Below are positions 17,109 through 26,083 of a DNA stretch of 64,000 bases, piece by piece (the first letter of the stretch is position 1; every line of letters starts with the position of its first letter). The notes beneath the pieces were generated by a model. That model saw nothing but the letters and a program-made list of their open reading frames with translations, was not told where the DNA came from and did no database searches. Source of the DNA: Serratia ficaria. GTDB lineage: Bacteria; Pseudomonadota; Gammaproteobacteria; Enterobacterales; Enterobacteriaceae. The stretch is taken from assembly GCF_900187015.1 (NCBI RefSeq), contig NZ_LT906479.1, positions 2,666,001 through 2,730,000 of the forward strand, written 5' to 3'. Position numbers and translations under genes: made by a program.

Positions 17109-18314
17109 ATGAGCACTCAGGTAACCCCGGCGCAGACGGCGCAGCGCATCACCAGCGCCGAACAGGCATTGGACACCGCACACCGCCTGGCGGAGCAGTT
17201 TGCGCCGTCCTCCGCCGAGCGCGACAGCCAGCGCCGCCTGCCGGTCGCCGAGCTGGCGACGCTGTTCGCCTCCGGCCTCGGCGCCATTACCGTGCCGCGC
17301 GAATTTGGCGGGCCGGCGCTGTCGAACGGCCTGCTGGCGCGGATTATCGCCATTATCAGCCAGGCCGACGCTTCGATCGGCCAGGTGCCGCAGAACCACT
17401 TCTACGCGCTGGAAGTGCTGCGGGTCCAGGGTTCGCCGCAGCAGCAACGGCGGCTGTATCAGGAAGCGCTGGCCGGCGTGCATTTCGGCAACGCGCTGGC
17501 GGAATTCGCCGGCAAAGCCGCCCACCATCGCAGCACCGCGCTTTACCGCCAGGGTGACCAATGGCGGCTGCGCGGCCAGAAATTTTACGCCACCGGCGCG
17601 CTGTATGCCGGCCGCATCCCGACCGCCGCCCTGGGCGAGGACGGCAAGGAGCGGTTGGTGTTTCTGCCGCGCGCCACGCCCGGCCTGACCATCACCGACG
17701 ACTGGTCCGGCTTCGGCCAGCGCACTACCGGCAGCGGCAGCGTAACGTTCGCGGATTGCCCGGTCGACGAACAGGATATCGTCCCCTTCCACAGCGTCTT
17801 TGAGCGCCCGACGCCGGTCGGCCCGCTGGCGCAGATCATGCACGCCGCCATCGACCAGGGCATCGCCAAAGCCGCCTGGCAGGACATGCTGCAGTTCGTT
17901 CGCAACAGCTCACGGCCGTGGATCGACGCCGGCGTGGAGCGCGCCAGCCAGGATCCGCTGACGCTGGACCGCATCGGCAAAATTTCCGCCCGCATTCAGG
18001 CCGGCGACACCCTGCTGGAGGCCGCCGGCGAGGCGGTCGACGCGGCGCAGCGCCACAGCGACGAACAAAGCGTGGCGCTGGCGTCGATCGAAGTGGCCAA
18101 GGCGCGCGCCTGGACCACCGAGGTGGCGCTGGCCGCCGGCAACCTGTTGTTTGAACTGGCCGGCAGCCGCGCCACGCTGCGGGAACACAACCTCGATCGC
18201 CACTGGCGCAACGCCCGCACCCACACGCTACACGATCCGGTGCGCTGGAAGTACCCGGCGATCGGCAACTATCTGTTGAACGGCGTGCTGCCGCCGCGCC
18301 GGGGGACCCTGTAA
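17109..18314 (+). CDS. SfnB/DszC-like flavin enzyme (paralogue 2)
   Basis: The start at 17109 (MSTQVTPAQTAQRITSAEQA) has AAAGGAG at good spacing; a longer frame from 17046 overlaps the previous gene and is unlikely. The 401-residue protein parallels its neighbour throughout: FASGLGAITVPREFGGPALS, the beta-domain block RGQKFYATGALYAGRIP, DDWSGFGQRTTGSGSV, and the same C-terminal LDRHWRNARTHTLHDPVRWK. Two linked copies may handle different sulfonated or thioether substrates, or form a hetero-oligomer. Its stop overlaps the next start (TAATG), so translation of the monooxygenase is coupled. Confidence 0.9.
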   Translation: MSTQVTPAQTAQRITSAEQALDTAHRLAEQFAPSSAERDSQRRLPVAELATLFASGLGAITVPREFGGPALSNGLLARIIAIISQADASIGQVPQNHFYALEVLRVQGSPQQQRRLYQEALAGVHFGNALAEFAGKAAHHRSTALYRQGDQWRLRGQKFYATGALYAGRIPTAALGEDGKERLVFLPRATPGLTITDDWSGFGQRTTGSGSVTFADCPVDEQDIVPFHSVFERPTPVGPLAQIMHAAIDQGIAKAAWQDMLQFVRNSSRPWIDAGVERASQDPLTLDRIGKISARIQAGDTLLEAAGEAVDAAQRHSDEQSVALASIEVAKARAWTTEVALAAGNLLFELAGSRATLREHNLDRHWRNARTHTLHDPVRWKYPAIGNYLLNGVLPPRRGTL

Positions 18315-19684
18315 TGAGCCAGCCCGCTAAAGAGATCCTGCTGAACGCCTTCAACATGAACTGCGTCGGCCATATTCATCACGGCATGTGGACCCATCCG
18401 CAGGACCGATCCACCGAATTCAACCAGCTCGACTACTGGACCGAACTGGCGCGGCTGCTGGAGCGCGGGCTGTTCGACGGGCTGTTTATCGCCGACATTC
18501 TCGGCGTTTACGACGTCTACCAACAAAACATCGCCCTGACCGCCAGCGAGTCCATCCAACTGCCGGTCAACGATCCGCTGCTGCTGGTGTCGGCGATGGC
18601 CGCGGCGACGCAGCATCTCGGCTTCGGCATCACCGCCAACCTCAGCTATGAGGCGCCTTATCCGTTCGCCCGCCGCCTGTCGACGCTGGATCACCTGACC
18701 CAGGGGCGCATCGGCTGGAATATCGTCACCGGCTATCTGGACAGCGCCGCCCGCGCCATGGGCCTGACCGAACAGGTCAGCCACGATCGCCGCTACGATC
18801 AGGCCGACGAGTTTCTCGACGTCGCCTATCAGCTGTGGGAAGGCAGTTGGGAAGACGATGCGGTGCTGGCCGACCGCCAGCGGCGCGTCTACGCCGATGC
18901 CGGCAAGATCCATAAGGTGATCCATCGCGGCGAGTTCTATCAGGTCGAAGGTTATCATCTGTCGTCGCCTTCGCCGCAGCGCACCCCGCTGCTGTTCCAG
19001 GCCGGCAGTTCGGCGCGCGGCATACGGTTCGCCGCCCGCCACGCCGAGTGCAGCTTCGTTAACGGCGCCACCCCGGCGGCGATGAAGGCGCAGGTGGATA
19101 AGCTGCGCGCCGCCGCGGTGGCCGCCGGCCGTCGGCGCCAGGATCTGAAGGTGTTCATGGGCCTCGGGGTGATTGTGGCGCCCACCGCCGCCGAAGCGCA
19201 GGACAAATACCGCGAGTACCTGCGCTACGCCAGCCCGGAGGCCGGCATCGCCCACTTCTCCAGCTCTACCGGCATCGATCTGGCGCGCTTCGGGCTGGAC
19301 GAGCCGATCCAGGCCGGGCCGACGCAGGCCATCGAATCGGTGAGCCAAACCTATCGCGGCTGGACCCGCCGCCAGCTGCTGGAGCAGCACGCCATGGGCG
19401 GGCGCTATCCGCTGGTGGTGGGCGATCCGCAGCAGGTGGCCGACGCGCTGCTGCAGTGGGTCGACCAGGCCGATATCGACGGCTTCAACCTGACGCGCAT
19501 CGTCAACCCGGGCAGCTACCGCGACTTCATCGATTTGGTGGTGCCCGAGCTGCAATCCCGCGGCCGTTATAAAACCGCCTACCGCCCCGGCAGCCTGCGG
19601 CAAAAGCTGTTCCGGCAGCAGGACCGGCTGCCCGCCAGCCACCCGGCGGCGAGCTGGCGCCTGCCTTCCCCCTTGTCCGCCTGA
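18314..19684 (+). CDS. NtaA/SnaA/DszA-family FMN-dependent monooxygenase (LLM class)
   Basis: This is a TIM-barrel luciferase-like monooxygenase that needs reduced FMN from a separate reductase, which is not in the window. The 456-residue length fits the NtaA/DszA group. Family signatures are the start NAFNMNCVGHIHHGMWTHP, FDGLFIADILGVYDVY, and RRLSTLDHLTQGRIGWNIVT followed by YLDSAARAMGL. PLLFQAGSSARGIRFAARHA lies near the middle, and DIDGFNLTRIVNPGSYRDF near the end. Members cleave C-S or C-N bonds in compounds such as sulfones, alkanesulfonates and NTA. With two SfnB-like enzymes and a sulfur-type ABC system in the same operon, an organosulfur substrate is the best inference. Confidence 0.92.
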   Translation: MSQPAKEILLNAFNMNCVGHIHHGMWTHPQDRSTEFNQLDYWTELARLLERGLFDGLFIADILGVYDVYQQNIALTASESIQLPVNDPLLLVSAMAAATQHLGFGITANLSYEAPYPFARRLSTLDHLTQGRIGWNIVTGYLDSAARAMGLTEQVSHDRRYDQADEFLDVAYQLWEGSWEDDAVLADRQRRVYADAGKIHKVIHRGEFYQVEGYHLSSPSPQRTPLLFQAGSSARGIRFAARHAECSFVNGATPAAMKAQVDKLRAAAVAAGRRRQDLKVFMGLGVIVAPTAAEAQDKYREYLRYASPEAGIAHFSSSTGIDLARFGLDEPIQAGPTQAIESVSQTYRGWTRRQLLEQHAMGGRYPLVVGDPQQVADALLQWVDQADIDGFNLTRIVNPGSYRDFIDLVVPELQSRGRYKTAYRPGSLRQKLFRQQDRLPASHPAASWRLPSPLSA

Positions 19685-19717
19685 GCGGCTTATTTTCTTT
19701 TTTGAAGGAACGACACC

Positions 19718-20518
19718 ATGACAATACGAAACCTGATGTTCTCGGCCCTGCTGGCGTTTTCCGCCGGCGCCGCCGCAGCCGATGATTACGGCGCTGCGCT
19801 GAAGGTCGGCACCACCGCCGCCTTCGCTCCGCCGCTGGAAGTGGCGGCGGAAGAAGCCGGCAAGCAAGGGCTGAAGGTGGAAATCATCGAATTCAGCGAC
19901 TGGACTGCGCCCAACGTCAGCCTGGAAAACGGCGATATCGACGTCAACCTGTTCCAGCACCTGCCGTTCCTCAACAACGCCAACAAAGAAGGCAATTTCC
20001 ATTTGGTGGCCTATGCCCCGGCGATCATCAACAACGTCGGGCTGTATTCCAAAAAACACAAAAGCCTCGCCGAATTGCCGGACGGCGCCCGCGTGACGAT
20101 CGCCAATGACGTGATCAACGGCGGCCGCGGCCTGCTGCTGTTGCAAAAGGCCGGGCTGATCACGCTGAAGCCCGGCGTCGGCATCCAGGCCACCCAGGCG
20201 GATATCGTCAGCAACCCCAAACACATCGAAATCACCGAGGTGGAAGCGGTGCAGCTGGCGCGCACCCTGGACGAAGTGGATCTGGCGCAGGGCTATCCGC
20301 ACTATCTGAAGCTGTCCGGCACCGTCGATCCGGCCAGCGCCCTGCTGTTCGACGGGCTGGAAAACCCGGAGTACGTGATTCAGTTCGTGATCCGCGACGG
20401 CCACCAGGGCGATCCGCGGCTGCGCAAGTTTGTCGACGTCTATCAGCACTCGCCGGTGGTGCGCGCAAAATTGGACAGTTTCTACGGCAAGCTGTATCAG
20501 CCCGGCTGGAGCCAGTAG
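19718..20518 (+). CDS. MetQ/NlpA-family ABC substrate-binding protein
   Basis: This is the periplasmic binding component of the MetNIQ-type importer encoded next. The 266-residue product has a Sec signal (MTIRNLMFSALLAFSAGAAA), but unlike MetQ it lacks a lipobox Cys, so it is probably soluble. Family blocks: WTAPNVSLENGDIDVNLFQH, LPFLNN, NNVGLYSKKHKSLAELPDGA, IANDVINGGRGLLLLQKAGL. Arg126-like and Asn residues of the Met-binding pocket could be altered, because the operon suggests an organosulfur ligand rather than methionine. It lies 33 bases after the monooxygenase and 3 bases before the ATPase gene. Confidence 0.92.
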   Translation: MTIRNLMFSALLAFSAGAAAADDYGAALKVGTTAAFAPPLEVAAEEAGKQGLKVEIIEFSDWTAPNVSLENGDIDVNLFQHLPFLNNANKEGNFHLVAYAPAIINNVGLYSKKHKSLAELPDGARVTIANDVINGGRGLLLLQKAGLITLKPGVGIQATQADIVSNPKHIEITEVEAVQLARTLDEVDLAQGYPHYLKLSGTVDPASALLFDGLENPEYVIQFVIRDGHQGDPRLRKFVDVYQHSPVVRAKLDSFYGKLYQPGWSQ

Positions 20519-20521
20519 CCT

Positions 20522-21613
20522 ATGTCCAGCCTGATCTTGTCCAACCCGGAGGCCATGGCGGCGGATGACGTCGTGCGCTGTCGGGATGAGGTCCATCTGC
20601 GCTTCAGCGGCCTCAGCAAACGCTACGCCGGCCAGCAAACCGAGGCGTTGAGGGATATCAACCTGAGCATTTTGCGGGGTGAAATCTTCGGCATTATCGG
20701 CCGCAGCGGCGCCGGCAAGTCTTCGCTGATCCGCACCATCAATCGGCTGGAGCGCCCCAGCGGCGGCAGCGTACAGGTCGACGGCGTGGATATCGGCCAA
20801 TTGAACGAAGATCGGTTGGTGAGCTACCGGCGGCGCACCGGCATGATTTTCCAGCACTTCAACCTGCTGTCGGCCAAAACGGTGCGGCAAAACATCGAGC
20901 TGCCGCTGCGGGTGGCCGGCGTGCCCGCTGCCGAACGGCGGCAACGGGTGGAAGCGCTGCTGGCGCTGGTTGGGCTGGAGGCTTACCCGGACGCCTTTCC
21001 GGCGCAGCTGTCCGGCGGCCAAAAGCAACGGGTCGGCATCGCCCGGGCGCTGGTGCATAACCCGGAACTGCTGCTGTGCGACGAGGCCACCTCGGCGCTG
21101 GATCCGGAAACCACCCGCGCCATTCTGGCGCTGCTGCAGCGCATCAACCGCGAGTTCAATATCACCATCGTCTTGATCACCCACGAGATGGAGGTGATCC
21201 ACGATATCTGCCACCGGGTGGCGGTGCTGGAGCGCGGCGAGATTATCGAATGCGGCCCGGTGTGGCAGGTGTACGGCAATCCGCAGCAGGCGACCACGCG
21301 CGTCCTGCTGACGCCGGCGCACGATCGCCTGCCGGAGTCGCTGACAGGCCGTCTCAGCCCCGAGCCGCCGGCGCCGGACGCACCGCTGCTGATCCGGCTG
21401 CGCTATCGCGGCCAGGGCGCTTCGCTGGAGCTGAATCAGGTGCTGGCGGCGTTCGGCGGCCGCGTGACGCTGGTGGAAAGCGCCATCGAGCATATTCAGG
21501 GCCACGCCGTCGGGTATCTGCTGATTACCGTGACGCCGTCACCTTCCGTTCAGGCAATTTCACCGGCGCTGGCCGACGATGTGGAGGTATTGGGTTATGT
21601 CGCTGCTGCTTGA
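20522..21613 (+). CDS. MetN-like ABC transporter ATP-binding protein
   Basis: This cytoplasmic ATPase energises the MetI-like permease. Walker A is [10 protein letters not shown], the Q-loop is in MIFQHFNLL, the signature is [15 protein letters not shown], and Walker B is [12 protein letters not shown]. The H-loop is [19 protein letters not shown]. The C-terminal ~75 residues (from about 280) form a NIL-type regulatory domain that in MetN senses methionine; [20 protein letters not shown] marks its start. The 363-residue length fits MetN (about 343) with a longer N-terminus. Its 3' end overlaps the permease start by 17 bases. Confidence 0.93.
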   Translation: MSSLILSNPEAMAADDVVRCRDEVHLRFSGLSKRYAGQQTEALRDINLSILRGEIFGIIGRSGAGKSSLIRTINRLERPSGGSVQVDGVDIGQLNEDRLVSYRRRTGMIFQHFNLLSAKTVRQNIELPLRVAGVPAAERRQRVEALLALVGLEAYPDAFPAQLSGGQKQRVGIARALVHNPELLLCDEATSALDPETTRAILALLQRINREFNITIVLITHEMEVIHDICHRVAVLERGEIIECGPVWQVYGNPQQATTRVLLTPAHDRLPESLTGRLSPEPPAPDAPLLIRLRYRGQGASLELNQVLAAFGGRVTLVESAIEHIQGHAVGYLLITVTPSPSVQAISPALADDVEVLGYVAAA

Positions 21614-22250
21614 CCGGCTGTGGGCCGGATTTCTCGATACGCTGCTGATGGTGGGCGTGTCTTCCCTGCTGGCGCTGGCGCTCGGCCTGCCGTTGGCTGT
21701 GGTGCTGGTGGTCAGCGGACGCGGCGGGCTGTATGAGCGGCCGGGCATCCAGCGCGTGCTGGGCTGGCTGGTGAATCTGTTCCGCTCGATCCCCTTTTTG
21801 ATCCTGATGGTGGCGCTGATCCCCTTCACCCGCCTGATCGTCGGCACCTCGTACGGCGTCTGGGCGGCGGTGGTGCCGCTGACCATCGCCGCCATGCCGT
21901 TTTTCGCGCGCATCGCCGAGGTCAGCCTGCGCGAAGTGGACCACGGCCTGATCGAAGCGGCGCAGGCGATGGGCTGCCGACGCGGGCATATCATCCGCCA
22001 CGTGCTGTTGCCCGAGGCGCTGCCCGGCATCGTCAGCGGCTTCACCATCACCCTGGTCACCATGATCAACGCCTCCGCCATGGCCGGCGCCATCGGGGCC
22101 GGCGGGCTGGGCGACCTGGCCTACCGCTACGGCTATCAGCGCTTCGATACCCAGGTGATGCTGACGGTGATCCTGGTGCTGGTGGCGCTGGTCACCCTGC
22201 TGCAATTTTTTGGCGATCGGCTGTCTCGCCGGTTGAACCACCGTCAATAA
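21597..22250 (+). CDS. MetI-like ABC transporter permease
   Basis: The chosen start ([20 protein letters not shown]) lies 9 bases after GGAGG inside the end of the ATPase gene; the frame is open to 21579. The 217-residue protein has five predicted membrane helices, as in MetI. The EAA loop that contacts the ATPase reads [20 protein letters not shown] and ends in [31 protein letters not shown] is a strong MetI family block. Cognate binding protein and ATPase genes precede it, and an unrelated SsuA-type binding protein follows 11 bases later. Confidence 0.94.
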   Translation: MSLLLDRLWAGFLDTLLMVGVSSLLALALGLPLAVVLVVSGRGGLYERPGIQRVLGWLVNLFRSIPFLILMVALIPFTRLIVGTSYGVWAAVVPLTIAAMPFFARIAEVSLREVDHGLIEAAQAMGCRRGHIIRHVLLPEALPGIVSGFTITLVTMINASAMAGAIGAGGLGDLAYRYGYQRFDTQVMLTVILVLVALVTLLQFFGDRLSRRLNHRQ

Positions 22251-22261
22251 GGAACATCGCG

Positions 22262-23206
22262 ATGAAAATTTTTACCGCCCCGCTGTTCGCCGCCCTGCTG
22301 CTGGGGGCGCTCAGCCTGTCGGCCGCGGCGCAGGAAAAACCGCAGCAAATCACCATCGGCTACCAGAAGGCCAACATTTTCGCGCTGCTGAAATACCGCG
22401 GCACGCTGGAGAAAGCCCTCGCGCCGCAGGGCATCAAGGTGCGCTGGATAGAATTCCCCGCCGGCCCGCAGATGCTGGAGGGCCTGAACGTCGGCAGCAT
22501 CGATCTGGCGGCGACCGGCGACGCGCCGCCGGCCTTTGCCCAGGCGGCCAAGGCCGATCTGGTGTATCTGGCGCACTCGCCGCCCAGCCCGAAAACCGAG
22601 GCCATCGTGGTGCCGCAGGATTCGCCGATCAAAACCGTCGCCGACCTGAAAGGCAAACGCGTGGCGCTGAACAAGGGTTCCGACGTCAACTACCTACTGG
22701 TGAGCGCGCTGGATCAGGCCGGGCTGAGCTATAAGGACATCACGCCGGTGTACCTGCCGCCGAGCGACGCGCGCGCCGCCTTCCAGCGCGGCAGCGTCGA
22801 CGCCTGGGCGATCTGGGATCCCTTCTACGCCGAAGTGCAAACCCACGCCAACGCCCGGCTGCTGAAAGACGCCGAGGGGCTGGTGCCGCATTACACCTTT
22901 TACCTCGCCAGCCGCCACTTCGCCGACACCTATCCGGACAGCGCGAAGCAGGTGATCCAACAGCTGAGTGAGCTGAGCGACTGGGCCAACGCGCATCAGG
23001 AGGAGGCGGCGAAGATCCTGGCGCAGAGCACCGGGCTGGAGCAGGCCATCTGGGCCAAGGCCATCGCCCGCATGCCGTTCGGCAGCCAGCGCATGACGCC
23101 GGAGGTGTTCAGCCAGCAGCAGCGGCTGGCCGACAGGTTCACCGCCATCGGGCTGTTGCCGGTGAAGGTGGACATTAACGCCGCCCGCTGGTCGGAAGAC
23201 AAGTAA
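22262..23206 (+). CDS. SsuA-like aliphatic sulfonate binding protein (no SsuBC partner)
   Basis: This is a periplasmic binding protein of the SsuA/TauA type. The 314-residue precursor has a Sec signal ending SLSAAAQ (about residue 24). Family features are TIGYQKANIFALLKYRGTLE, FPAGPQMLEGLNVGSIDLAA, TGDAPPAFAQAAKADLVYLA, LKGKRVALNKGSDVNYLL and WAIWDPFYAEVQ. It closes the organosulfur operon but has no SsuB ATPase or SsuC permease in the window. It may deliver sulfonates to a transporter elsewhere, or use the MetNI-like pair (unproven). A terminator follows at 23243. Confidence 0.93.
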   Translation: MKIFTAPLFAALLLGALSLSAAAQEKPQQITIGYQKANIFALLKYRGTLEKALAPQGIKVRWIEFPAGPQMLEGLNVGSIDLAATGDAPPAFAQAAKADLVYLAHSPPSPKTEAIVVPQDSPIKTVADLKGKRVALNKGSDVNYLLVSALDQAGLSYKDITPVYLPPSDARAAFQRGSVDAWAIWDPFYAEVQTHANARLLKDAEGLVPHYTFYLASRHFADTYPDSAKQVIQQLSELSDWANAHQEEAAKILAQSTGLEQAIWAKAIARMPFGSQRMTPEVFSQQQRLADRFTAIGLLPVKVDINAARWSEDK

Positions 23207-23242
23207 CCCACTGAATAAATTTGCATTAATTTAACTATAGAA

Positions 23243-23279
23243 AGCAAAATCCGGCATTTGTCGCCGCCGGTTTTTTGCT
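23243..23279 (+). terminator. Rho-independent terminator of the sulfur operon
   Basis: AGCAAAA and CCGGC on the left pair with GCCGG and TTTTGCT on the right, with one unpaired T, followed by or containing a six-T run (23271-23276). It lies 37 bases past the SsuA-like stop and has typical terminator shape. Confidence 0.75.
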
Positions 23280-23280
23280 T

Positions 23281-23392
23281 ATCATGGCGACGCGCGATGA
23301 GAGTCCTCCATCGCGCGTCTTCCGGAATTTTTGTCCTTGTTTCGTTCGTCGTGAACCCTTTGCCGCACTTCTGTCGTGCGGTTTTTCTTTTT
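23281..23392 (+). ncRNA. Candidate small RNA or structured leader between two operons
   Basis: This region holds a perfect 11-base stem GACGCGCGATG / CATCGCGCGTC (23289-23319), then about 43 mostly unpaired, U-rich bases. A classic terminator follows: CCGCAC / GTGCGG (23363-23381) plus a TTTTTCTTTTTT tail. Stem, U-rich linker and terminator is the layout of Hfq-bound small RNAs. No clear -10/-35 pair was found, and it could instead be 3'-derived from the sulfur operon or a leader of the 2-hydroxyacid dehydrogenase gene. The rest of the spacer up to 23651 shows no gene. Confidence 0.4.
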
Positions 23393-23651
23393 TAGCCCTG
23401 CGCGTGTTACGCCCCGCTGTTACCCGCCGCCTGTTCGGCCCTCCTTCAGCGCACTAAAGGTGAAAAAAACCGCCGTGCGGCAATTTTTCGCCGTCTTTTT
23501 AACGGCATGCCCGCTATTTTCCACCCGGCGATCACATTACGGGTAACAGCCTTTTTTAACATCCTTCAGCGTGATATCCGTCGCAAAAAAGCCCGGCGAA
23601 AACCGCTTTGATAACAATAACGAAACAACAACCTTTTCTCGACAGGTAAAA

Positions 23652-24602
23652 ATGATGACCGATATCCCGCATGATGTGCTGTTGATGGCCCCGGTGATGG
23701 CCAACCTGCTGGAACGCCTGGAGGGCGATTTCCGGCTGCATCGTCTCTACGAACAGGACGACCCGCACGCTTACCTGGCCGAACACGGCGGCGCAATCAC
23801 CGCGCTGGTGACCCGCGGCGACGTGGGCGTCGCCACGCCGGTGCTGGAACAGCTGCCGCAGCTGGGGTTGATCGCCGTATTCGGCGTCGGCACCGACGGC
23901 ATCGATCTGGACTACGCCCGCCGGCACGGCATTGCGGTAACCATCACCTCCGGCGCGCTGACCGAAGACGTGGCGGACATGGCGCTGGGCCTGCTGCTGG
24001 CCACCGCGCGCCAGCTGTGTCACTACGATCGCTTTGTGCGCGCAGGCCGTTGGCTGCAGGAAGCGCCGGGGTTGACCACCCGGGTGAGCGGCAAGCGCCT
24101 CGGTATTTTCGGCATGGGCAATATCGGCCGCGCCATCGCCCAGCGCGCCGCCGGCTTCGATATGCGCATCCAATACGCCAGCCGCCGCCGGCACAGCAGC
24201 CTGCCCTACGCCTACTACCCCGACCTGCCGGCGTTGGCGCGTGAGAGCGACTTTTTGATCGTCGCCGTCGCCGGCGGCAAAGAGACCGCCGGCCTGGTGG
24301 ATAAGGCGGTGTTCGACGCGCTGCCCAACCATGCGCTGGTGATCAACATCGCCCGCGGCAGCGTGGTCAATCAACCGGACTTGATCGCCGCGCTGCAAAG
24401 CGGCGCCATCGCCGGCGCCGGGCTGGACGTCTACGCCGACGAGCCGCAGGTGCCCGCCGCACTGCTCGCCATGGAACAGGTGGTGCTGCAGCCGCACGTC
24501 GGCAGCGGCACCCATGAAACCCGGCAGAAAATGAGCGACATCGTGTTCGCCAACGTCAGCGCCTTCTTCAACCGCGAGCCGTTGCCCCACGCCATCGAGT
24601 AA
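23652..24602 (+). CDS. NAD(P)-dependent D-2-hydroxyacid dehydrogenase (GhrB-like)
   Basis: It reduces a 2-ketoacid such as glyoxylate, hydroxypyruvate or a sugar-derived ketoacid to the D-hydroxyacid, or runs in reverse. I use ATG 23652 (MMTDIPHDVLLMAPVMANLL, after CAGGT), giving 316 residues as in GhrB/GyaR. A GTG at 23571 would add 27 poorly conserved residues. The Rossmann motif is GIFGMGNIGRAIAQRAAGF. Catalytic residues are the Arg in NIARGSVVNQ, the Glu in YADEPQVP and the His in LQPHVGSGTHE. It is followed 84 bases later by an anion-type MFS importer, so the pair may take up and process a hydroxy- or ketoacid. Confidence 0.92.
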   Translation: MMTDIPHDVLLMAPVMANLLERLEGDFRLHRLYEQDDPHAYLAEHGGAITALVTRGDVGVATPVLEQLPQLGLIAVFGVGTDGIDLDYARRHGIAVTITSGALTEDVADMALGLLLATARQLCHYDRFVRAGRWLQEAPGLTTRVSGKRLGIFGMGNIGRAIAQRAAGFDMRIQYASRRRHSSLPYAYYPDLPALARESDFLIVAVAGGKETAGLVDKAVFDALPNHALVINIARGSVVNQPDLIAALQSGAIAGAGLDVYADEPQVPAALLAMEQVVLQPHVGSGTHETRQKMSDIVFANVSAFFNREPLPHAIE

Positions 24603-24686
24603 CGCTTTTTTCATTAGCGCCGACCAACAGAACCGCGTTGTCCCCGGATAACGCGCTCTTCCCCGTGCCTGCAAAGAGAGAAAGCC

Positions 24687-25994
24687 ATGGATAAGAAAAT
24701 ACCCAATACCCGCTGGCTGCGGGTCATCGCCCCGATCCTGATCGCCTGCATCATTTCTTTTATGGACCGCGTCAACATCAGCTTCGCGCTGCCCGGCGGC
24801 ATGGAAAGCGACCTGGGCATCACCAGCCAGATGGCCGGTCTGGCCAGCGGCATCTTCTTTATCGGCTATCTGTTTTTGCAGGTGCCCGGCGGCCGGATTG
24901 CGGTCAACGGCAGCGGCAAGCGCTTCATCGCCTGGTCGCTGTGCGCCTGGGCGGTGGTGTCGGTGGCGACCGGCTTCGTCACCAACCATTATCAACTGCT
25001 GCTGTTACGCTTCGTGTTAGGGATTTCCGAAGGCGGCATGCTGCCGGTGGTGCTGACCATGATCAGCAACTGGTTCCCTGAGCGGGAAATCGGCCGCGCC
25101 AACGCCTTCGTGATGATGTTTGCGCCGCTGGGCGGCATGCTGACCGCACCGGTCTCCGGCGCCATCATCAACCAGCTCGACTGGCGCTGGCTGTTTATCC
25201 TCGAAGGCCTGCTGTCCCTGGTGGTGCTGGCCGTCTGGTGGCTGCTGATCAGCGACCGGCCGCAGGAGGCGCGCTGGCTGCCGGCCCGCGAACGCGACTA
25301 CCTGATTACCGAGCTGACGCGCGAGCGCCAGGCACGCAGCAAAACCCAGCCGGTCAGCAACGCGCCGCTGAAAGACGTATTCCGCAACCGTGGGCTGATG
25401 AAGTTGGTGCTGCTGAACTTCTTCTACCAAACCGGCGATTACGGCTACACCCTGTGGCTGCCGACCATCCTGAAGAACCTCACCGGCGGCAGCATGGCCT
25501 CGGTCGGTTTCCTGGCTATCCTGCCGTTCGTCGCCACCCTGCTGGGCATTTACCTGATTTCGGTGCTCACCGACAAAACCGGCAAGCGCCGCCTGTGGGT
25601 GATGGTGTCGCTGTTCTGCTTCGCCGGCGCCCTGCTGGCCTCGGTGATGCTGCGCCACAACGTGGTCGCCGCCTATATCGCCCTGGTGGTGTGCGGGTTC
25701 TTCCTGAAGGCCGCCACCAGCCCGTTCTGGTCGATGCCGGGGCGCATCGCCTCGGCGGAAGTGGCCGGCGGCGCGCGCGGGGTGATCAACGGCCTGGGCA
25801 ATCTGGGCGGTTTCTGCGGGCCGTATCTGGTCGGCGTGATGATCTACCTGTACGGCCAGAATGTGGCGGTGTGCGCCCTGGCGGCCTCGTTGATTATCGC
25901 TGGCCTGATCGCCTGGCGGCTGCCGGCCGCCTGCGACCTGACCGCCAACCCAGCGGCGGAGGATGCGCCGCTGGGCGAGGCCAAACGCGCCTGA
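24687..25994 (+). CDS. MFS transporter, anion:cation symporter (ACS) type
   Basis: This inner-membrane importer belongs to the group that carries hexuronates, tartrate, phthalate and similar organic anions. The 435-residue protein has 12 predicted helices. Diagnostic blocks are FMDRVNISFALPGGMESDLG, GIFFIGYLFLQVPGGRIAV, RFVLGISEGGMLPVVLTMIS, NWFPERE and the WRWLFILEG end of the first half. It follows a 2-hydroxyacid dehydrogenase gene and precedes an RpiR-type regulator. The substrate is probably an organic acid, but cannot be specified. The start ATG has AAAGAGAGAAAG before it. Confidence 0.94.
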   Translation: MDKKIPNTRWLRVIAPILIACIISFMDRVNISFALPGGMESDLGITSQMAGLASGIFFIGYLFLQVPGGRIAVNGSGKRFIAWSLCAWAVVSVATGFVTNHYQLLLLRFVLGISEGGMLPVVLTMISNWFPEREIGRANAFVMMFAPLGGMLTAPVSGAIINQLDWRWLFILEGLLSLVVLAVWWLLISDRPQEARWLPARERDYLITELTRERQARSKTQPVSNAPLKDVFRNRGLMKLVLLNFFYQTGDYGYTLWLPTILKNLTGGSMASVGFLAILPFVATLLGIYLISVLTDKTGKRRLWVMVSLFCFAGALLASVMLRHNVVAAYIALVVCGFFLKAATSPFWSMPGRIASAEVAGGARGVINGLGNLGGFCGPYLVGVMIYLYGQNVAVCALAASLIIAGLIAWRLPAACDLTANPAAEDAPLGEAKRA

Positions 25995-26012
25995 CGGGCA
26001 ACGGAAACCACG

Positions 26013-26048
26013 AGCGGGCTGCGGCAAAATTTGCTATGTTAGCCCGCT
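26013..26048. promoter_or_regulatory. Inverted repeat between the MFS and RpiR genes
   Basis: Eight-base arms AGCGGGCT / AGCCCGCT are separated by 20 bases and end 35 bases before the RpiR start. There is no T-run. It is either a weak terminator for the MFS gene or a regulatory site for the RpiR gene. Confidence 0.35.
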
Positions 26049-26083
26049 GATTAGCTTCCCGTTGTTAGCCGCCGGACAGATCC

